From: an uncultured Bacteroidia bacterium
GTDB taxonomy: Bacteria > Bacteroidota > Bacteroidia > Bacteroidales > F082
Length of the DNA: 64,000 bases
Assembly: GCA_902770835.1 (NCBI GenBank)
Contig: CACXUM010000002.1
Location: 42,714 to 106,713 of the forward strand
Direction: 5' to 3'
Position 1 is the first letter of the stretch, and each line of letters opens with the position of its first letter. The notes beneath the pieces are model-generated. The model had not been told where the DNA came from. It saw only the letters and a program-made list of their open reading frames with translations, and did not search any database. This document shows, piece after piece, positions 51,587 through 59,744 of this stretch. A program made the translations under genes and the position numbers.

Positions 51587-52210
51587 ATGATCAAAAACCT
51601 AATATTCGACTACGGTGGCGTGCTCCTCGACTGGAACCCGCATTACCTCTATGACCCATATTTCGGCGATGTAGACAAGGCCGAATGGTTCCTCACCCAC
51701 ATCTGCACTTACGAATGGAATGCCCAGCACGACAACGGCAAACCCATTGCGGAAGGTGTTGAGGAACTCATCGCCGAGCATCCCGAGTGGAAAAAGGAAA
51801 TCGAACTGTATTACGGTGAGTTCATGAAGATGATGGGCGGGCAGATACCTGGTATGGAGGAGTATGTCAAGGAATTGAAAGCCAAAGGTTTCTGTGTGTT
51901 CGGGCTGTCCAATTGGTCTGAGGAGACCTTCGCCTTGGTGCGGCCAGTCTATCCCGTCCTCAACCTTATGGAGGACATGGTGATTTCGGGCATCGAGCGG
52001 GTGATGAAGCCCGACCCGAGGATTTTCCAACTGGCTTTGCAACGCTTCGGCATCAAGGCCGAGGAGACGGTTTTCATTGATGATAACCCGAATAATGTGG
52101 CAGCGGCGAATGCTTTGGGCATCACGGGGATATTGTTTGAGGGAAAAGAAAAGTTGGAAGAAACTCTGAAGGGATTGCTTCGCAAGAAATCTGTCAAAAA
52201 TCATTATTAA
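51587..52210 (+). CDS. HAD family hydrolase; C-terminus supplied by a dispersed repeat
   Basis: A 207-residue HAD phosphatase-like protein. The nucleophile region is FDYGGVLLDWNPHYLYD, the second motif is in VFGLSNWSEETF, and the acid motif is VFIDDNPNNVAAANALGI. Such enzymes dephosphorylate small metabolites such as sugar phosphates. The last about 12 residues (GLLRKKSVKNHY) are encoded inside the dispersed repeat at 52172-52227 and are probably acquired. The gene starts 2 bases after the Bro-N gene. Confidence 0.85.
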   Translation: MIKNLIFDYGGVLLDWNPHYLYDPYFGDVDKAEWFLTHICTYEWNAQHDNGKPIAEGVEELIAEHPEWKKEIELYYGEFMKMMGGQIPGMEEYVKELKAKGFCVFGLSNWSEETFALVRPVYPVLNLMEDMVISGIERVMKPDPRIFQLALQRFGIKAEETVFIDDNPNNVAAANALGITGILFEGKEKLEETLKGLLRKKSVKNHY

Positions 52211-52227
52211 AATTGTTCAAAATCAAT
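52172..52227 (-). repeat. Dispersed repeat copy (minus orientation), inside the HAD gene 3' end
   Basis: Starts GGATTGCTTCGCAAGAAAT and ends TTCAAAATCAAT, as in the copy at 29759-29814. The HAD stop codon lies within it. Confidence 0.7.
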
Positions 52228-52233
52228 GTGATA

Positions 52234-53478
52234 ATGAGAAAATTGGTTTTCAATAGTATTATCCTTTCTAATATTATTTTTGCTCTGGCAGGGAATGCCT
52301 TTGGGCAGGAAAATGGTTGGGAATTTGATCATTTGCAAGGAAAGGTGAAAACATTTGCTGAGTATAATTATGAATTTGATATTAGCGATTCCATCAACCA
52401 CGATGAATTTATGAGAAGGTTTTATCTCTGCGGATTTGATGTGGATAAAATGCTCCGTTTTGCTGACAGTATCAGAACAGAAAAAGACACTTATCACAAT
52501 ACTAGTAGTGAATATGACTCATTGGGACAATTCACGAAGTTGCATGATAGCCATTATATAAATGAATATGATGACTATGGTCGTATATTGAATAAGAGAA
52601 TTGTGGTAGAGAATGAGCCAATAGACATCATTTTTTTTGAGTATGACGAAGTTGGTCGGCTTGTGAAAAGAAAGTATCGGAATCGAATACATCTATGGAG
52701 ATATGATTTGGACAGTCGTCTTTTGGAATACATTTACAAGGATACTGAAATGGATACAGTTCTTATCCTTGAAAAATATGACTATGACAAGGAAGGTGTC
52801 TTAAAGAAGAAAGAGATTTTTGATAACAGGATGGAAGGTAACAGAAGTGGATATTACGAATACGACTCAAAAGGGAATGTCGTTTTTGAAAGGACATATA
52901 ATTGGGGCCCTTTTACGCCTTATGTAGAAATAACAACAAGTTACCAATACGACAGGAATGACAGCATAATAAAAGAGATTAGAAGAGAGACGAGATGGGT
53001 TACCTCCACGGTTAAAGATACCGTGTGGAAAGAGATAGACTCAACAGGACAAGTCGTTGAACGTTTTGGTATTACGACCAATCATTCCAAAGTAAAGATG
53101 GAGTCGAATTCTGTAAGGATGATTTCTCGTAATGAAGAAGGATTTCCTATTGAAGAAGTATTTGAGAAATATGAAGATAAAGCATCGTCTCCTTATTTCA
53201 TAATCAAGAAGAAATATGATGATAGGGGTAGGGTTGTTGATGAAGAAAAAACAAACAAGCATGTTAATCCAGGGCGTTATAAAAGGGTTTGGAAGTATTT
53301 TCGAGATACAGAATTCTGGTCATATTATGCTGTTTATTTGGGCGAGAATCTTGAGTTTGACCATGAAAGCCTGTTTTTCTATGACGAACACGGAAACTGT
53401 ATAGCACATATACAATGGATGCCTGGCAATAGTTCGGAATACTATTTCAATGTGAATCGATATGAATATTACGAGTGA
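52234..53478 (+). CDS. Secreted YD-repeat-like protein, copy A
   Basis: A 414-residue protein with a Sec signal (cleaved near NAFGQ) from the ATG at 52234. The mature part is a string of short beta repeats of the form YEYDSKGNVVFE, EYDEVGRLVKR, YDYDKEGVLKK, and so on, which resemble RHS/YD repeats and would form a beta-sheet spiral. The segment FYLCGFDVDKMLRFADSI is shared with the copy at 55105. No catalytic domain is recognised. Surface or secreted location is expected. It is the upstream member of a duplicated block (see findings). Confidence 0.72.
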   Translation: MRKLVFNSIILSNIIFALAGNAFGQENGWEFDHLQGKVKTFAEYNYEFDISDSINHDEFMRRFYLCGFDVDKMLRFADSIRTEKDTYHNTSSEYDSLGQFTKLHDSHYINEYDDYGRILNKRIVVENEPIDIIFFEYDEVGRLVKRKYRNRIHLWRYDLDSRLLEYIYKDTEMDTVLILEKYDYDKEGVLKKKEIFDNRMEGNRSGYYEYDSKGNVVFERTYNWGPFTPYVEITTSYQYDRNDSIIKEIRRETRWVTSTVKDTVWKEIDSTGQVVERFGITTNHSKVKMESNSVRMISRNEEGFPIEEVFEKYEDKASSPYFIIKKKYDDRGRVVDEEKTNKHVNPGRYKRVWKYFRDTEFWSYYAVYLGENLEFDHESLFFYDEHGNCIAHIQWMPGNSSEYYFNVNRYEYYE

Positions 53479-53492
53479 TCCTTGTGCAGATT

Positions 53493-53576
53493 ATTGATTT
53501 TGAAAGATTTTGAAAACAGATTTTTGAACGATTTGGCTCCGCCGAATGCAAAGCATTTCTCGGCGAAGCCGATACC
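53493..53576 (+). repeat. Dispersed repeat copy (plus orientation) with an extended hairpin
   Basis: ATTGATTTTGAAAGATTTTG-AAAACAGATTTTTGAACGATTTGG followed by a hairpin, GGCTCCGCCGA...TCGGCGAAGCC. The copy after YD copy B has the same left part and a shorter hairpin, TTGCCGAAGGCAA. Confidence 0.7.
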
Positions 53577-53594
53577 ATAAAAACACTAAAACTA

Positions 53595-53636
53595 TGAAAA
53601 TCCTCTCGGTCAATCAAATCCGCGAAGCGGACTGAT
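53595..53636 (+). pseudogene. Thirteen-codon stub of nnr (NAD(P)HX repair enzyme)
   Basis: ATG AAA ATC CTC TCG ... GAC TGA encodes MKILSVNQIREAD, nearly identical to the first 13 residues of the complete nnr gene at 56415 (MKILSVEQIREAD). The stop TGA immediately follows, where the true gene continues with KYTIENEP. Just beyond the stub lies the last codon of the opposite-strand ATPase gene. Confidence 0.85.
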
Positions 53637-53640
53637 TGCT

Positions 53641-54939
53641 TTATAACAGCATCGACATATACAGCGGAAGATATAGCACACCGTCTTTTTCAACGACATT
53701 GGACTTGCAAAAGACGATAGACCTTCCGATTCTTTCCTTATGTAGCCTGATGGCTGCATCAAGTGAGGCGTGTCGGGTGAAATCATCGCCCGATTTGACT
53801 TCAACGATGGTGATGGCGTTATTCTCTTCGATGATGAAATCCAATTCCTGTTTGCTCTTTCGGTCGTAATAATGCAAAGGAAAGCCTTTTGCCGACAACG
53901 CGCATGCCACAAAGTTTTCGGTCAAGGCACCTTCGTTGACGTCAATTGCCCCGTTCATCACGTTGAATTGCAGTCCTTTGAGCAACAAACGGCTGAGCAA
54001 TCCAGTATCGACCATATATAGTTTATATAGTTTGCGGTTTTCTGTTGCTTCAAAAGGCAGCTCAAAGGCGGAAGTGTTGAAGGAATAGTAAGCAATGCCC
54101 GCGTCGATAAGCCATTGTGTCGGGTCTTCGTATTTTCTGCGAGAGGCGCCTTGTTCGATGTCGGCAAGGACAAAACGCTTGTCTTGTTTGCCCAATTCGG
54201 ATGGAATGGCGTCGAAAATGCGCTTGACGAGGGTTTGTGCCTTGCCCGCATATTTCGAGATGTCGGCCCTGTAGGTGGTCAAGATGGAACGCTGTACGTC
54301 TGTCGTTAGCCTGAAATCATCGTTGTCCATGTAAGTTTGCACAACCTCTGGCATCCCTCCAACCACAAGAAATTCACGGAAATATTTGAAGAGTTGGTTG
54401 TGGATGAACTCGGGTAGGGGCTGTTGGGTCTCGTATGAATGTCGCATCAGTTGAACGGTTTCCTCTCCAATGCCCTTTGCCCATAGAAATTCTTCAAAAT
54501 CAAGAGGGAACATGATGTATTCTTGCTCGAACCCGACAGGATAGGAAGGCACTTCCTTGTAATTGATGCCCAACAACGAGCCAGACTCAATGAAGTCATA
54601 ACGATGTTCTTCAACCAAAAACTTGATGGCGGTACGGGCATTGGGACACTCTTGGATCTCGTCAAAAAAGACCAACGTCTGACCTTCGATGAAAGGCCCG
54701 AAACCCATTGCAGAAAGATTGGCCACGATGGTGCTGGTGTCGAGGTCGCCGTCAAAAGCCTGTCGCGCAATGGGACGTTTCACGAAGTTGACCTCCACGA
54801 AATGCTTGTAATGTTGACGGGCAAACTCTCTAATGGCGGTTGTTTTTCCAACCTGACGCGCTCCAGTTACTAAAGCGGCTTTCTTATGCGTTGATTTATA
54901 CCAACTTTCGAGGTTTCTTATTGCCTTTCTTTTAAGCAT
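53641..54939 (-). CDS. AAA ATPase with DUF4143 domain, copy 2
   Basis: A 432-residue protein. Walker A is LVTGARQVGKTTAIREF, Walker B is LVFFDEIQECPNA, and the arginine-sensor region is FIESGSLLGI. The C-terminal DUF4143 domain covers about residues 200-400, with a nuclease-like FIIEENNAITIVEVKSGD segment. Function is unproven. It is transcribed leftwards from a promoter with three repeats and lies between YD copies A and B, in opposite orientation to them. It shares little sequence with the ATPase at 49483. Confidence 0.85.
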   Translation of the reverse strand: MLKRKAIRNLESWYKSTHKKAALVTGARQVGKTTAIREFARQHYKHFVEVNFVKRPIARQAFDGDLDTSTIVANLSAMGFGPFIEGQTLVFFDEIQECPNARTAIKFLVEEHRYDFIESGSLLGINYKEVPSYPVGFEQEYIMFPLDFEEFLWAKGIGEETVQLMRHSYETQQPLPEFIHNQLFKYFREFLVVGGMPEVVQTYMDNDDFRLTTDVQRSILTTYRADISKYAGKAQTLVKRIFDAIPSELGKQDKRFVLADIEQGASRRKYEDPTQWLIDAGIAYYSFNTSAFELPFEATENRKLYKLYMVDTGLLSRLLLKGLQFNVMNGAIDVNEGALTENFVACALSAKGFPLHYYDRKSKQELDFIIEENNAITIVEVKSGDDFTRHASLDAAIRLHKERIGRSIVFCKSNVVEKDGVLYLPLYMSMLL

Positions 54940-54943
54940 TTTT

Positions 54944-55023
54944 GCAACTTTTTTCCACTAATTACGATGCAAAATTACAACTTTTTTCCACTATTTCAAT
55001 GCCTTTTTTGCAACTTTTTTCCA
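54944..55023 (-). repeat. Three GGAAAAAAGTTG repeats spaced exactly 33 bases
   Basis: On the plus strand the copies are GCAACTTTTTTCCACTA (54944-54960), ACAACTTTTTTCCACTA (54977-54993) and GCAACTTTTTTCCA (55010-55023). The starts are 33 bases apart. The middle copy touches the -7 box at 54969-54977; the first lies just upstream of the start codon. Confidence 0.9.
54969..54977 (-). promoter_or_regulatory. -7 box for the ATPase at 54939
   Basis: TAATTTTGC on the minus strand, directly downstream of the middle GGAAAAAAGTTG repeat. Confidence 0.65.
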
Positions 55024-55064
55024 AATCCTCAACGAATGTGTTGCTTTCATCCCGTTTTTATTTG

Positions 55065-55072
55065 TAATTTTG
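55065..55072 (+). promoter_or_regulatory. -7 box for YD copy B
   Basis: TAATTTTG followed by C, with TTG at 55041-55043. ATG follows at 55105. Confidence 0.55.
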
Positions 55073-55104
55073 CGCAAATTTAGGTCATTTAATTGCATTA
55101 TGCA

Positions 55105-56325
55105 ATGAAACGATTTCAAAATATAGTATTACTTGTGCTGATTGCCTCGGTTGGGAATGCCTATGGGCAAAAAACAGATTGGGAAGAGGATGGTTTGCAA
55201 GGCAAGGTCAAGAAATATGATTTGTATACTTATCGTTTTAATAGTGATTCCGTTAGTTATGATGCTTTTATGAGAGGGTTTTATCTATGCGGCTTTGATG
55301 CTGACAGGATGCTTCGATTTGCTGACAGTATCAAAACTGATAAAACTAAAATATACTATGATGAGTATCAATATGATTCTTTTGGGTACCATGTCGAAGA
55401 GTTTAGTGAAGGAAGTGTTGCGAGGTACCAAAATGAATATGATAATCAAGGACACATTTTGAGAAGGATAAAAGAGATAGACATAGTGTCTGATGAAACA
55501 TTCAATGATATTGACTGGCCATTAGATGTGCCCAATGATACGGTCTATTACAAATACGATAAACATGGCAGACTTTTGGAAGAAAGGTATCTGGATAATA
55601 TGATGCATCGCCGTTCAATCCAATGGATTTATGACATGGAGGGCCATTTGTCGGAATACATGATGAAAGGCCTTGATCAGGATGATGATTCGATTCTTTT
55701 TCATGAAAAATTTGAATACGACAAGAAAGGTGTTTTGCATGAGACGGAGTATTGTGGTCCTATGTTTAGGGGTCATCGTAAATATAATTCAAGAGGAAAT
55801 ATCACTTTTTTTCAGGAAGAAAACTATGGTTTGAATGAATCAGGGTTATTCAAAAGCAGAACTAAGAATAGATATAAGTATGATAGGAATGACAGCATAA
55901 TACGAGAGGATAGTAAAACAACTATGTGGTATGGCTCGCTTAAATCTAAGAGTGTAAGTCGAATCAAGTCAAAGTACGAAAAAAGAGTTTCCCGTAATAA
56001 AGATGGTGTTCCTATTGAAGAGATAAGTATTTCTAATCACAACAACTCAATAACAACAATAAAGTTAAAGTTTGATGAATTAGGTAGAGTTGTTGAAGAA
56101 GTAGGGGAGGGAGATAAATATCCGTGGAAAACTAAAAAAGTTTGGAGATATAATAAGGATACTCGGTTTGTGGAGTATAATGCCAATCATCATGGAAAAA
56201 ACTATGAATACGGACAAGAAATTATGCTTTATTATGATGAACAAGGTAATCGCATAGCGCACATACAGTGGGAAGAAGGTTTGGTGTATCGTTTTGAAGT
56301 GTTTAGGTATGAGTATTTTGAATAA
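55105..56325 (+). CDS. Secreted YD-repeat-like protein, copy B
   Basis: A 406-residue paralogue of the protein at 52234. Signal peptide is MKRFQNIVLLVLIASVGNAY with GQ at the cleavage site, as in copy A (NAFGQ). The mature N-terminal parts align: LQGKVKKYDLYTYRFNSDSV against LQGKVKTFAEYNYEFDISD, and FYLCGFDADRMLRFADSIKT against FYLCGFDVDKMLRFADSIRT. The rest is again YD-type repeats (YYKYDKHGRLLEERY, FEYDKKGVLHETEY). It is followed by the dispersed repeat and the complete nnr gene, the arrangement seen truncated after copy A. Confidence 0.72.
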   Translation: MKRFQNIVLLVLIASVGNAYGQKTDWEEDGLQGKVKKYDLYTYRFNSDSVSYDAFMRGFYLCGFDADRMLRFADSIKTDKTKIYYDEYQYDSFGYHVEEFSEGSVARYQNEYDNQGHILRRIKEIDIVSDETFNDIDWPLDVPNDTVYYKYDKHGRLLEERYLDNMMHRRSIQWIYDMEGHLSEYMMKGLDQDDDSILFHEKFEYDKKGVLHETEYCGPMFRGHRKYNSRGNITFFQEENYGLNESGLFKSRTKNRYKYDRNDSIIREDSKTTMWYGSLKSKSVSRIKSKYEKRVSRNKDGVPIEEISISNHNNSITTIKLKFDELGRVVEEVGEGDKYPWKTKKVWRYNKDTRFVEYNANHHGKNYEYGQEIMLYYDEQGNRIAHIQWEEGLVYRFEVFRYEYFE

Positions 56326-56339
56326 GTATTATTGTAATT

Positions 56340-56400
56340 GTTGATTTTGAAAGATTTTTGAAAACAGATTTTTGAACGATTTCTTGCCGAAGGCAATACC
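56340..56400 (+). repeat. Dispersed repeat copy (plus orientation)
   Basis: GTTGATTTTGAAAGATTTTTG then AAAACAGATTTTTGAACGATTTCTTGCC-GAA-GGCAATACC; the same family as 53493 and 29824. Confidence 0.75.
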
Positions 56401-56414
56401 TAAATAAAAACAAC

Positions 56415-57923
56415 ATGAAAATCCTTTCAGTAGAACAAATCCGCGAAGCGGACAAATACACGATAGAAAACGAACCCATCGAGTCCGTCGATTTGATGGA
56501 ACGGGCGGCCACGAAAGTATTCGAGTGGCTCTACCGTCGTGCGCCGCGCGAGAAGACCATCAAGATCTTCTGCGGTATGGGCAACAACGGCGGCGACGGC
56601 CTCGTGGTGGCCCGATTGCTCAATGAGCAAGAGATTGTCCCGCAGGTGTTTATGGTGCGCTACAGCGACCGTATGAGCCACGACTGCGAGGTGAACTACT
56701 ACCGCCTCGTGAACGAGACCAAGGTGCCGATGTTCGACATCCTCACCGAGGACGACTTCCCGAAAGTCGATGCCAACGATGTGGTGGTCGACGCTATCTT
56801 CGGCTCGGGCCTCAACCGTCCGCCGCAGGGCGTGACCGCCGACCTGATTGCCTACCTCAACCAAAGCAAGGCCATCCGTGTGGCCATCGACATCCCATCG
56901 GGCCTTTTCGCCGACCAGCCCAGTGCCTTGGGCTTCATCTTCAAGGCCGACTACACGTTGACTTTCCAAAACCCCAAGTTGGCTTTCCTCTTGCCCGAAA
57001 ACGACCCGTATGTGGGCCACTTTGAGGTTTTGGACATCGGTCTGCACCCGCGCTATTTGGAAGAGGTGGAGACCAACAACCTGCTGACCGTCAAGGCGAT
57101 GGTGAAACCGATACTACACAACCGCACAAAATACTCCCACAAAGGCACATACGGCCACGCTCTGCTGATTGCCGGCTCCGAAGGCAAGACGGGCGCGGCT
57201 TTGCTTGGCGCGAAAGCATGTTTGCGCACGGGTGTGGGTCTGTTGAGTGTTCACCTGCCCAAGGTGGCGCAACTGCCTTTGCAGACTGCCATCCCCGAAG
57301 CCATGATTGACTCCGACGAATCCGAAACCTGCTTCTCGACATTCGGCCATTTGGATGCCTATACCGCTGTGGGCGTAGGTCCGGGATTGGGCAAGGCGGA
57401 GGAAACCGTCCGCGCATTGAAACGCCTGATCCAAGAAGTGCAAGTGCCGTTAGTCATGGATGCCGATGCCTTGAACATCCTCTCCGACAACCCGACTTGG
57501 CTCGCTTTCTTGCCTTCAAAAACGATACTGACACCGCATCCCAAGGAGTTTGAACGCTTGGTAGGGAAGTCTGCGACCACGTTTGAACGTCTTGAAAAGC
57601 AAAGGGAACTGGCCACGAAATGCAACCTTGTCGTCATTGTGAAAGGTGCTCACACTACGGTTGCGCTGCCCAACGGCACTATTTTCTTCAACACCACAGG
57701 CAATCCCGGCATGGCCACGGCTGGCAGCGGCGATGTGCTGACGGGCATCATCCTTTCGCTTTTGGCGCAACGCTATTCGCCCGAGGAAGCCGCCGTTTTG
57801 GGCGTTTATCTCCACGGTCTTGCTGGCGATCTTGCCGCCGAGGAGATAGGACAGGAGGCTTTGATGGCTGGCGACATCACGGAGCATTTGGGGAAGGCAT
57901 ACGCTGCGCTTCACGCGAAGTAG
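56415..57923 (+). CDS. nnr: Bifunctional NAD(P)HX epimerase/dehydratase
   Basis: A 502-residue enzyme that repairs hydrated NADH and NADPH. The N-terminal YjeF epimerase domain (about residues 1-210) holds FCGMGNNGGDGLVVARLL and VVVDAIFGSGLNRPP. The C-terminal ADP/ATP-dependent dehydratase domain (about 225-500) holds HALLIAGSEGKTGAALLGAK, MDADALNIL, LTPHPKEFERL and GMATAGSGDVLTGIIL. Length and motifs are normal. No promoter box was seen between it and YD copy B, so it may be read from 55065. Confidence 0.95.
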   Translation: MKILSVEQIREADKYTIENEPIESVDLMERAATKVFEWLYRRAPREKTIKIFCGMGNNGGDGLVVARLLNEQEIVPQVFMVRYSDRMSHDCEVNYYRLVNETKVPMFDILTEDDFPKVDANDVVVDAIFGSGLNRPPQGVTADLIAYLNQSKAIRVAIDIPSGLFADQPSALGFIFKADYTLTFQNPKLAFLLPENDPYVGHFEVLDIGLHPRYLEEVETNNLLTVKAMVKPILHNRTKYSHKGTYGHALLIAGSEGKTGAALLGAKACLRTGVGLLSVHLPKVAQLPLQTAIPEAMIDSDESETCFSTFGHLDAYTAVGVGPGLGKAEETVRALKRLIQEVQVPLVMDADALNILSDNPTWLAFLPSKTILTPHPKEFERLVGKSATTFERLEKQRELATKCNLVVIVKGAHTTVALPNGTIFFNTTGNPGMATAGSGDVLTGIILSLLAQRYSPEEAAVLGVYLHGLAGDLAAEEIGQEALMAGDITEHLGKAYAALHAK

Positions 57924-57930
57924 ATTTTTT

Positions 57931-58019
57931 TCACGCAGAATGCGCAGAACTCGCAGAACCTGCCGGACGCAAACATAGGGTCGCTTTGCGCTTCATTTAA
58001 TTCAGCGAATTCTGCGTGA
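57931..58019. repeat. Inverted repeat with flanking T/A tracts after nnr
   Basis: TCACGCAGAAT (57931-57941) pairs with ATTCTGCGTGA (58009-58019), an 11-bp arm pair around a 67-base loop. Poly-T precedes and follows. It separates nnr from the MATE gene and may end nnr transcription. Confidence 0.6.
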
Positions 58020-58029
58020 GATTTTTTCC

Positions 58030-58037
58030 TATTTTTG
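58030..58037 (+). promoter_or_regulatory. -7 box for the MATE gene at 58042
   Basis: TATTTTTG followed by CCGC, then ATG; a start site at or next to the A of the ATG is expected, so the mRNA is probably leaderless. Confidence 0.6.
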
Positions 58038-58041
58038 CCGC

Positions 58042-59370
58042 ATGATTAAAACCACCGTTTCGAACCGCGAAATCTGGCGCATCGCATATCCCATCATGTT
58101 GGGCAACCTTGCGCAAACCATCATCACCTTCACCGACACAGCCTTCCTCGGTCACCTCGGCACAATAGAATTGAGCGCGTCGATGATGGCGGGCTTGTAT
58201 TATTTCGTCTTCACCACCTTGGCGATGGGCTTTGCCGTGGGCATCCAAATCTTCATAGCGCGGCGTTTCGGCGAGGGCAACTTCAGCAAAATCGGCGTGG
58301 TGTTCCAGCACGGGGCCTTGTTCGTGCTGGGATTGGGCCTGTTCCTGTTCAGCATCCTTTTCTTCTTCAGCCACAAGTTGTTGCACATCATCATCGAGTC
58401 CGAAAACATTTATGCGGCAGCGAGCGAGTACCTGAGATTCAGGCAGTTCGGCATTATGTTCGTGGTGTTCAACTTCCTGTTCCGCTCGTTCTATGTCGGC
58501 ATCAGCAGCACCAAGGTCATCACTTTTTCGACCATCATTATGGCCATCGTCAACATCTTTTTCGACTGGGCATTGATTTTCGGCAACGCAGGTTTGCCCG
58601 AAATGGGCATCGGCGGCGCGGCCTTGGCCTCGCTGATGGCCGAAATCACGGCGTTCTGCTTCTTCTGGATTTACACCTACGTCAAGATTCCGCACGAGGA
58701 ATACGGCATGTTCCGTTGGCACAAGTGGCAGCCCGCCTTGATGGGCGACATCCTCAAAGTGGCCTTTCCGAGCATGATTCAGCGGTTGTTCTCCTTCGGC
58801 GCATGGTTTATCTTCTTCGTGATGATTGAGAAGATGGGGGAGACGGCCATCGGTGTTTCGTCGGTGGTGCGCAGCACTTATATGATACTCATCATTCCGG
58901 GCATCGCCTTCGCTTCGACCGCCAACACCCTGACGAGCCGCATCATCGGCGAAGGCAAGAGCAACGAGGTGATGGCGACTGTATGGAAAGTGGTGAAAAA
59001 CAGTTTCTTGTGTGGTCTTGTCTTGGTCGCTGTGGTTGCGGCCATTCCGCATCTGGTCTTGCAGATTTATACTGACGACATGACTTTGGCGCAGGCTGCT
59101 ATTCCATCGGTCTATGTGATTTGTGTGGCCACGCTGTTGGGGGCTTTCTCCATGACCTTTTTCGAGGCCGTTTCGGGCACAGGCAACACTACGGCGGCTA
59201 TGGCTTTGGAGTTTGGCATCCTCATTGCCTACATCATTTATGTCTATCTGATGTCGAAGACCTCGACCATTGCAGGCGTGTGGACTGCCGAGTGGGTCTA
59301 CAACATCTCCATCGGCCTGATTTCGTTGGTTTACATCTGGAAGGCGGACTGGAGGAGGAAGAGGATTTGA
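58042..59370 (+). CDS. MATE family efflux transporter, second branch
   Basis: A 442-residue protein with about twelve hydrophobic helices. The N-terminal half starts EIWRIAYPIMLGNLAQTIIT and has FTDTAFLGHLGTIELSA, typical of the DinF/NorM side of the MATE family. Export of drugs or metabolites with Na+ or H+ is expected. Its start lies 4 bases after a promoter box. It differs clearly from the MATE protein at 8839 in sequence. Confidence 0.92.
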   Translation: MIKTTVSNREIWRIAYPIMLGNLAQTIITFTDTAFLGHLGTIELSASMMAGLYYFVFTTLAMGFAVGIQIFIARRFGEGNFSKIGVVFQHGALFVLGLGLFLFSILFFFSHKLLHIIIESENIYAAASEYLRFRQFGIMFVVFNFLFRSFYVGISSTKVITFSTIIMAIVNIFFDWALIFGNAGLPEMGIGGAALASLMAEITAFCFFWIYTYVKIPHEEYGMFRWHKWQPALMGDILKVAFPSMIQRLFSFGAWFIFFVMIEKMGETAIGVSSVVRSTYMILIIPGIAFASTANTLTSRIIGEGKSNEVMATVWKVVKNSFLCGLVLVAVVAAIPHLVLQIYTDDMTLAQAAIPSVYVICVATLLGAFSMTFFEAVSGTGNTTAAMALEFGILIAYIIYVYLMSKTSTIAGVWTAEWVYNISIGLISLVYIWKADWRRKRI

Positions 59371-59371
59371 A

Positions 59372-59437
59372 CGGAGGTTGAAACCTCCGATTAGGTAATA
59401 CACCGACGCTTTTGTTTTGCGGGGATTGAAATCCCCG
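59372..59437 (+). repeat. Two covarying hairpins, 48 bases apart
   Basis: CGGAGGTTGAAACCTCCG (59372-59389) and CGGGGATTGAAATCCCCG (59420-59437). The stems differ at paired positions, so the pairing is kept. Both are followed by GAT(T/G)AGGTA-type sequence. The rest of 59440-59512 holds no recognised feature. Confidence 0.7.
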
Positions 59438-59512
59438 ATGAGGTAGGGTCGCCCTTTGACTTCGTCGAATCTGCGATTTCAGGGCTTGGTAAATGAACAA
59501 AATGAGTGAATT

Positions 59513-59581
59513 ATGAAAACACCCGCATTATTCAAGGAATGCATTTGGTTGGTGAACACCATCTGCACTGATCAAATATGA
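59513..59581 (+). pseudogene. Remnant of a WYL-type regulator N terminus
   Basis: The 22-residue frame starting MKTPALFKECIWLVNTICTD ends in TGA. It resembles the first residues of Bacteroidota WYL-domain helix-turn-helix regulators, which open with a FK-IWLVDTI pattern. Nothing of the rest remains. Recognition is by eye and short, so this is tentative. Confidence 0.4.
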
Positions 59582-59660
59582 ATTATCAGGTAATTGAACA
59601 CGGATTGTCATCAATTATGATTTTTGATAATTCGTGTGTAGTACATCGAAATTCATGTGA
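59581..59660. repeat. AATTATCAGG/AATTCGTG intergenic repeat
   Basis: GAATTATCAGGTAATT on the left and ATAATTCGTGTGTAGTACATCG further right, like 11690-11775, where CACGAATTATCAGGAATT precedes AATTCGTG copies. Confidence 0.4.
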
Positions 59661-59709
59661 AAAATGAAAAAACTTTGAGTCTGTACCGCGATTTGAAACA
59701 GGTGTTTTC

Positions 59710-59717
59710 TAATTTTG
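59710..59717 (+). promoter_or_regulatory. -7 box before a degraded open frame
   Basis: TAATTTTG followed by C. No ATG- or GTG-initiated frame of useful length follows; the next long frame begins with TTG at 59745. Confidence 0.4.
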
Positions 59718-59744
59718 CGGCGTGATTCGATGTTAAACTAAGGT

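Noticed and set aside
54944-55023. CRISPR-like array
   Set aside because: Only three short repeats, the intervening sequence is AT-rich promoter DNA, and no cas genes are present.
57997-59403. 468-residue minus-strand frame opposite the second MATE gene
   Set aside because: His/Asp/Glu-rich shadow translation of a membrane protein gene; the MATE frame has normal motifs.
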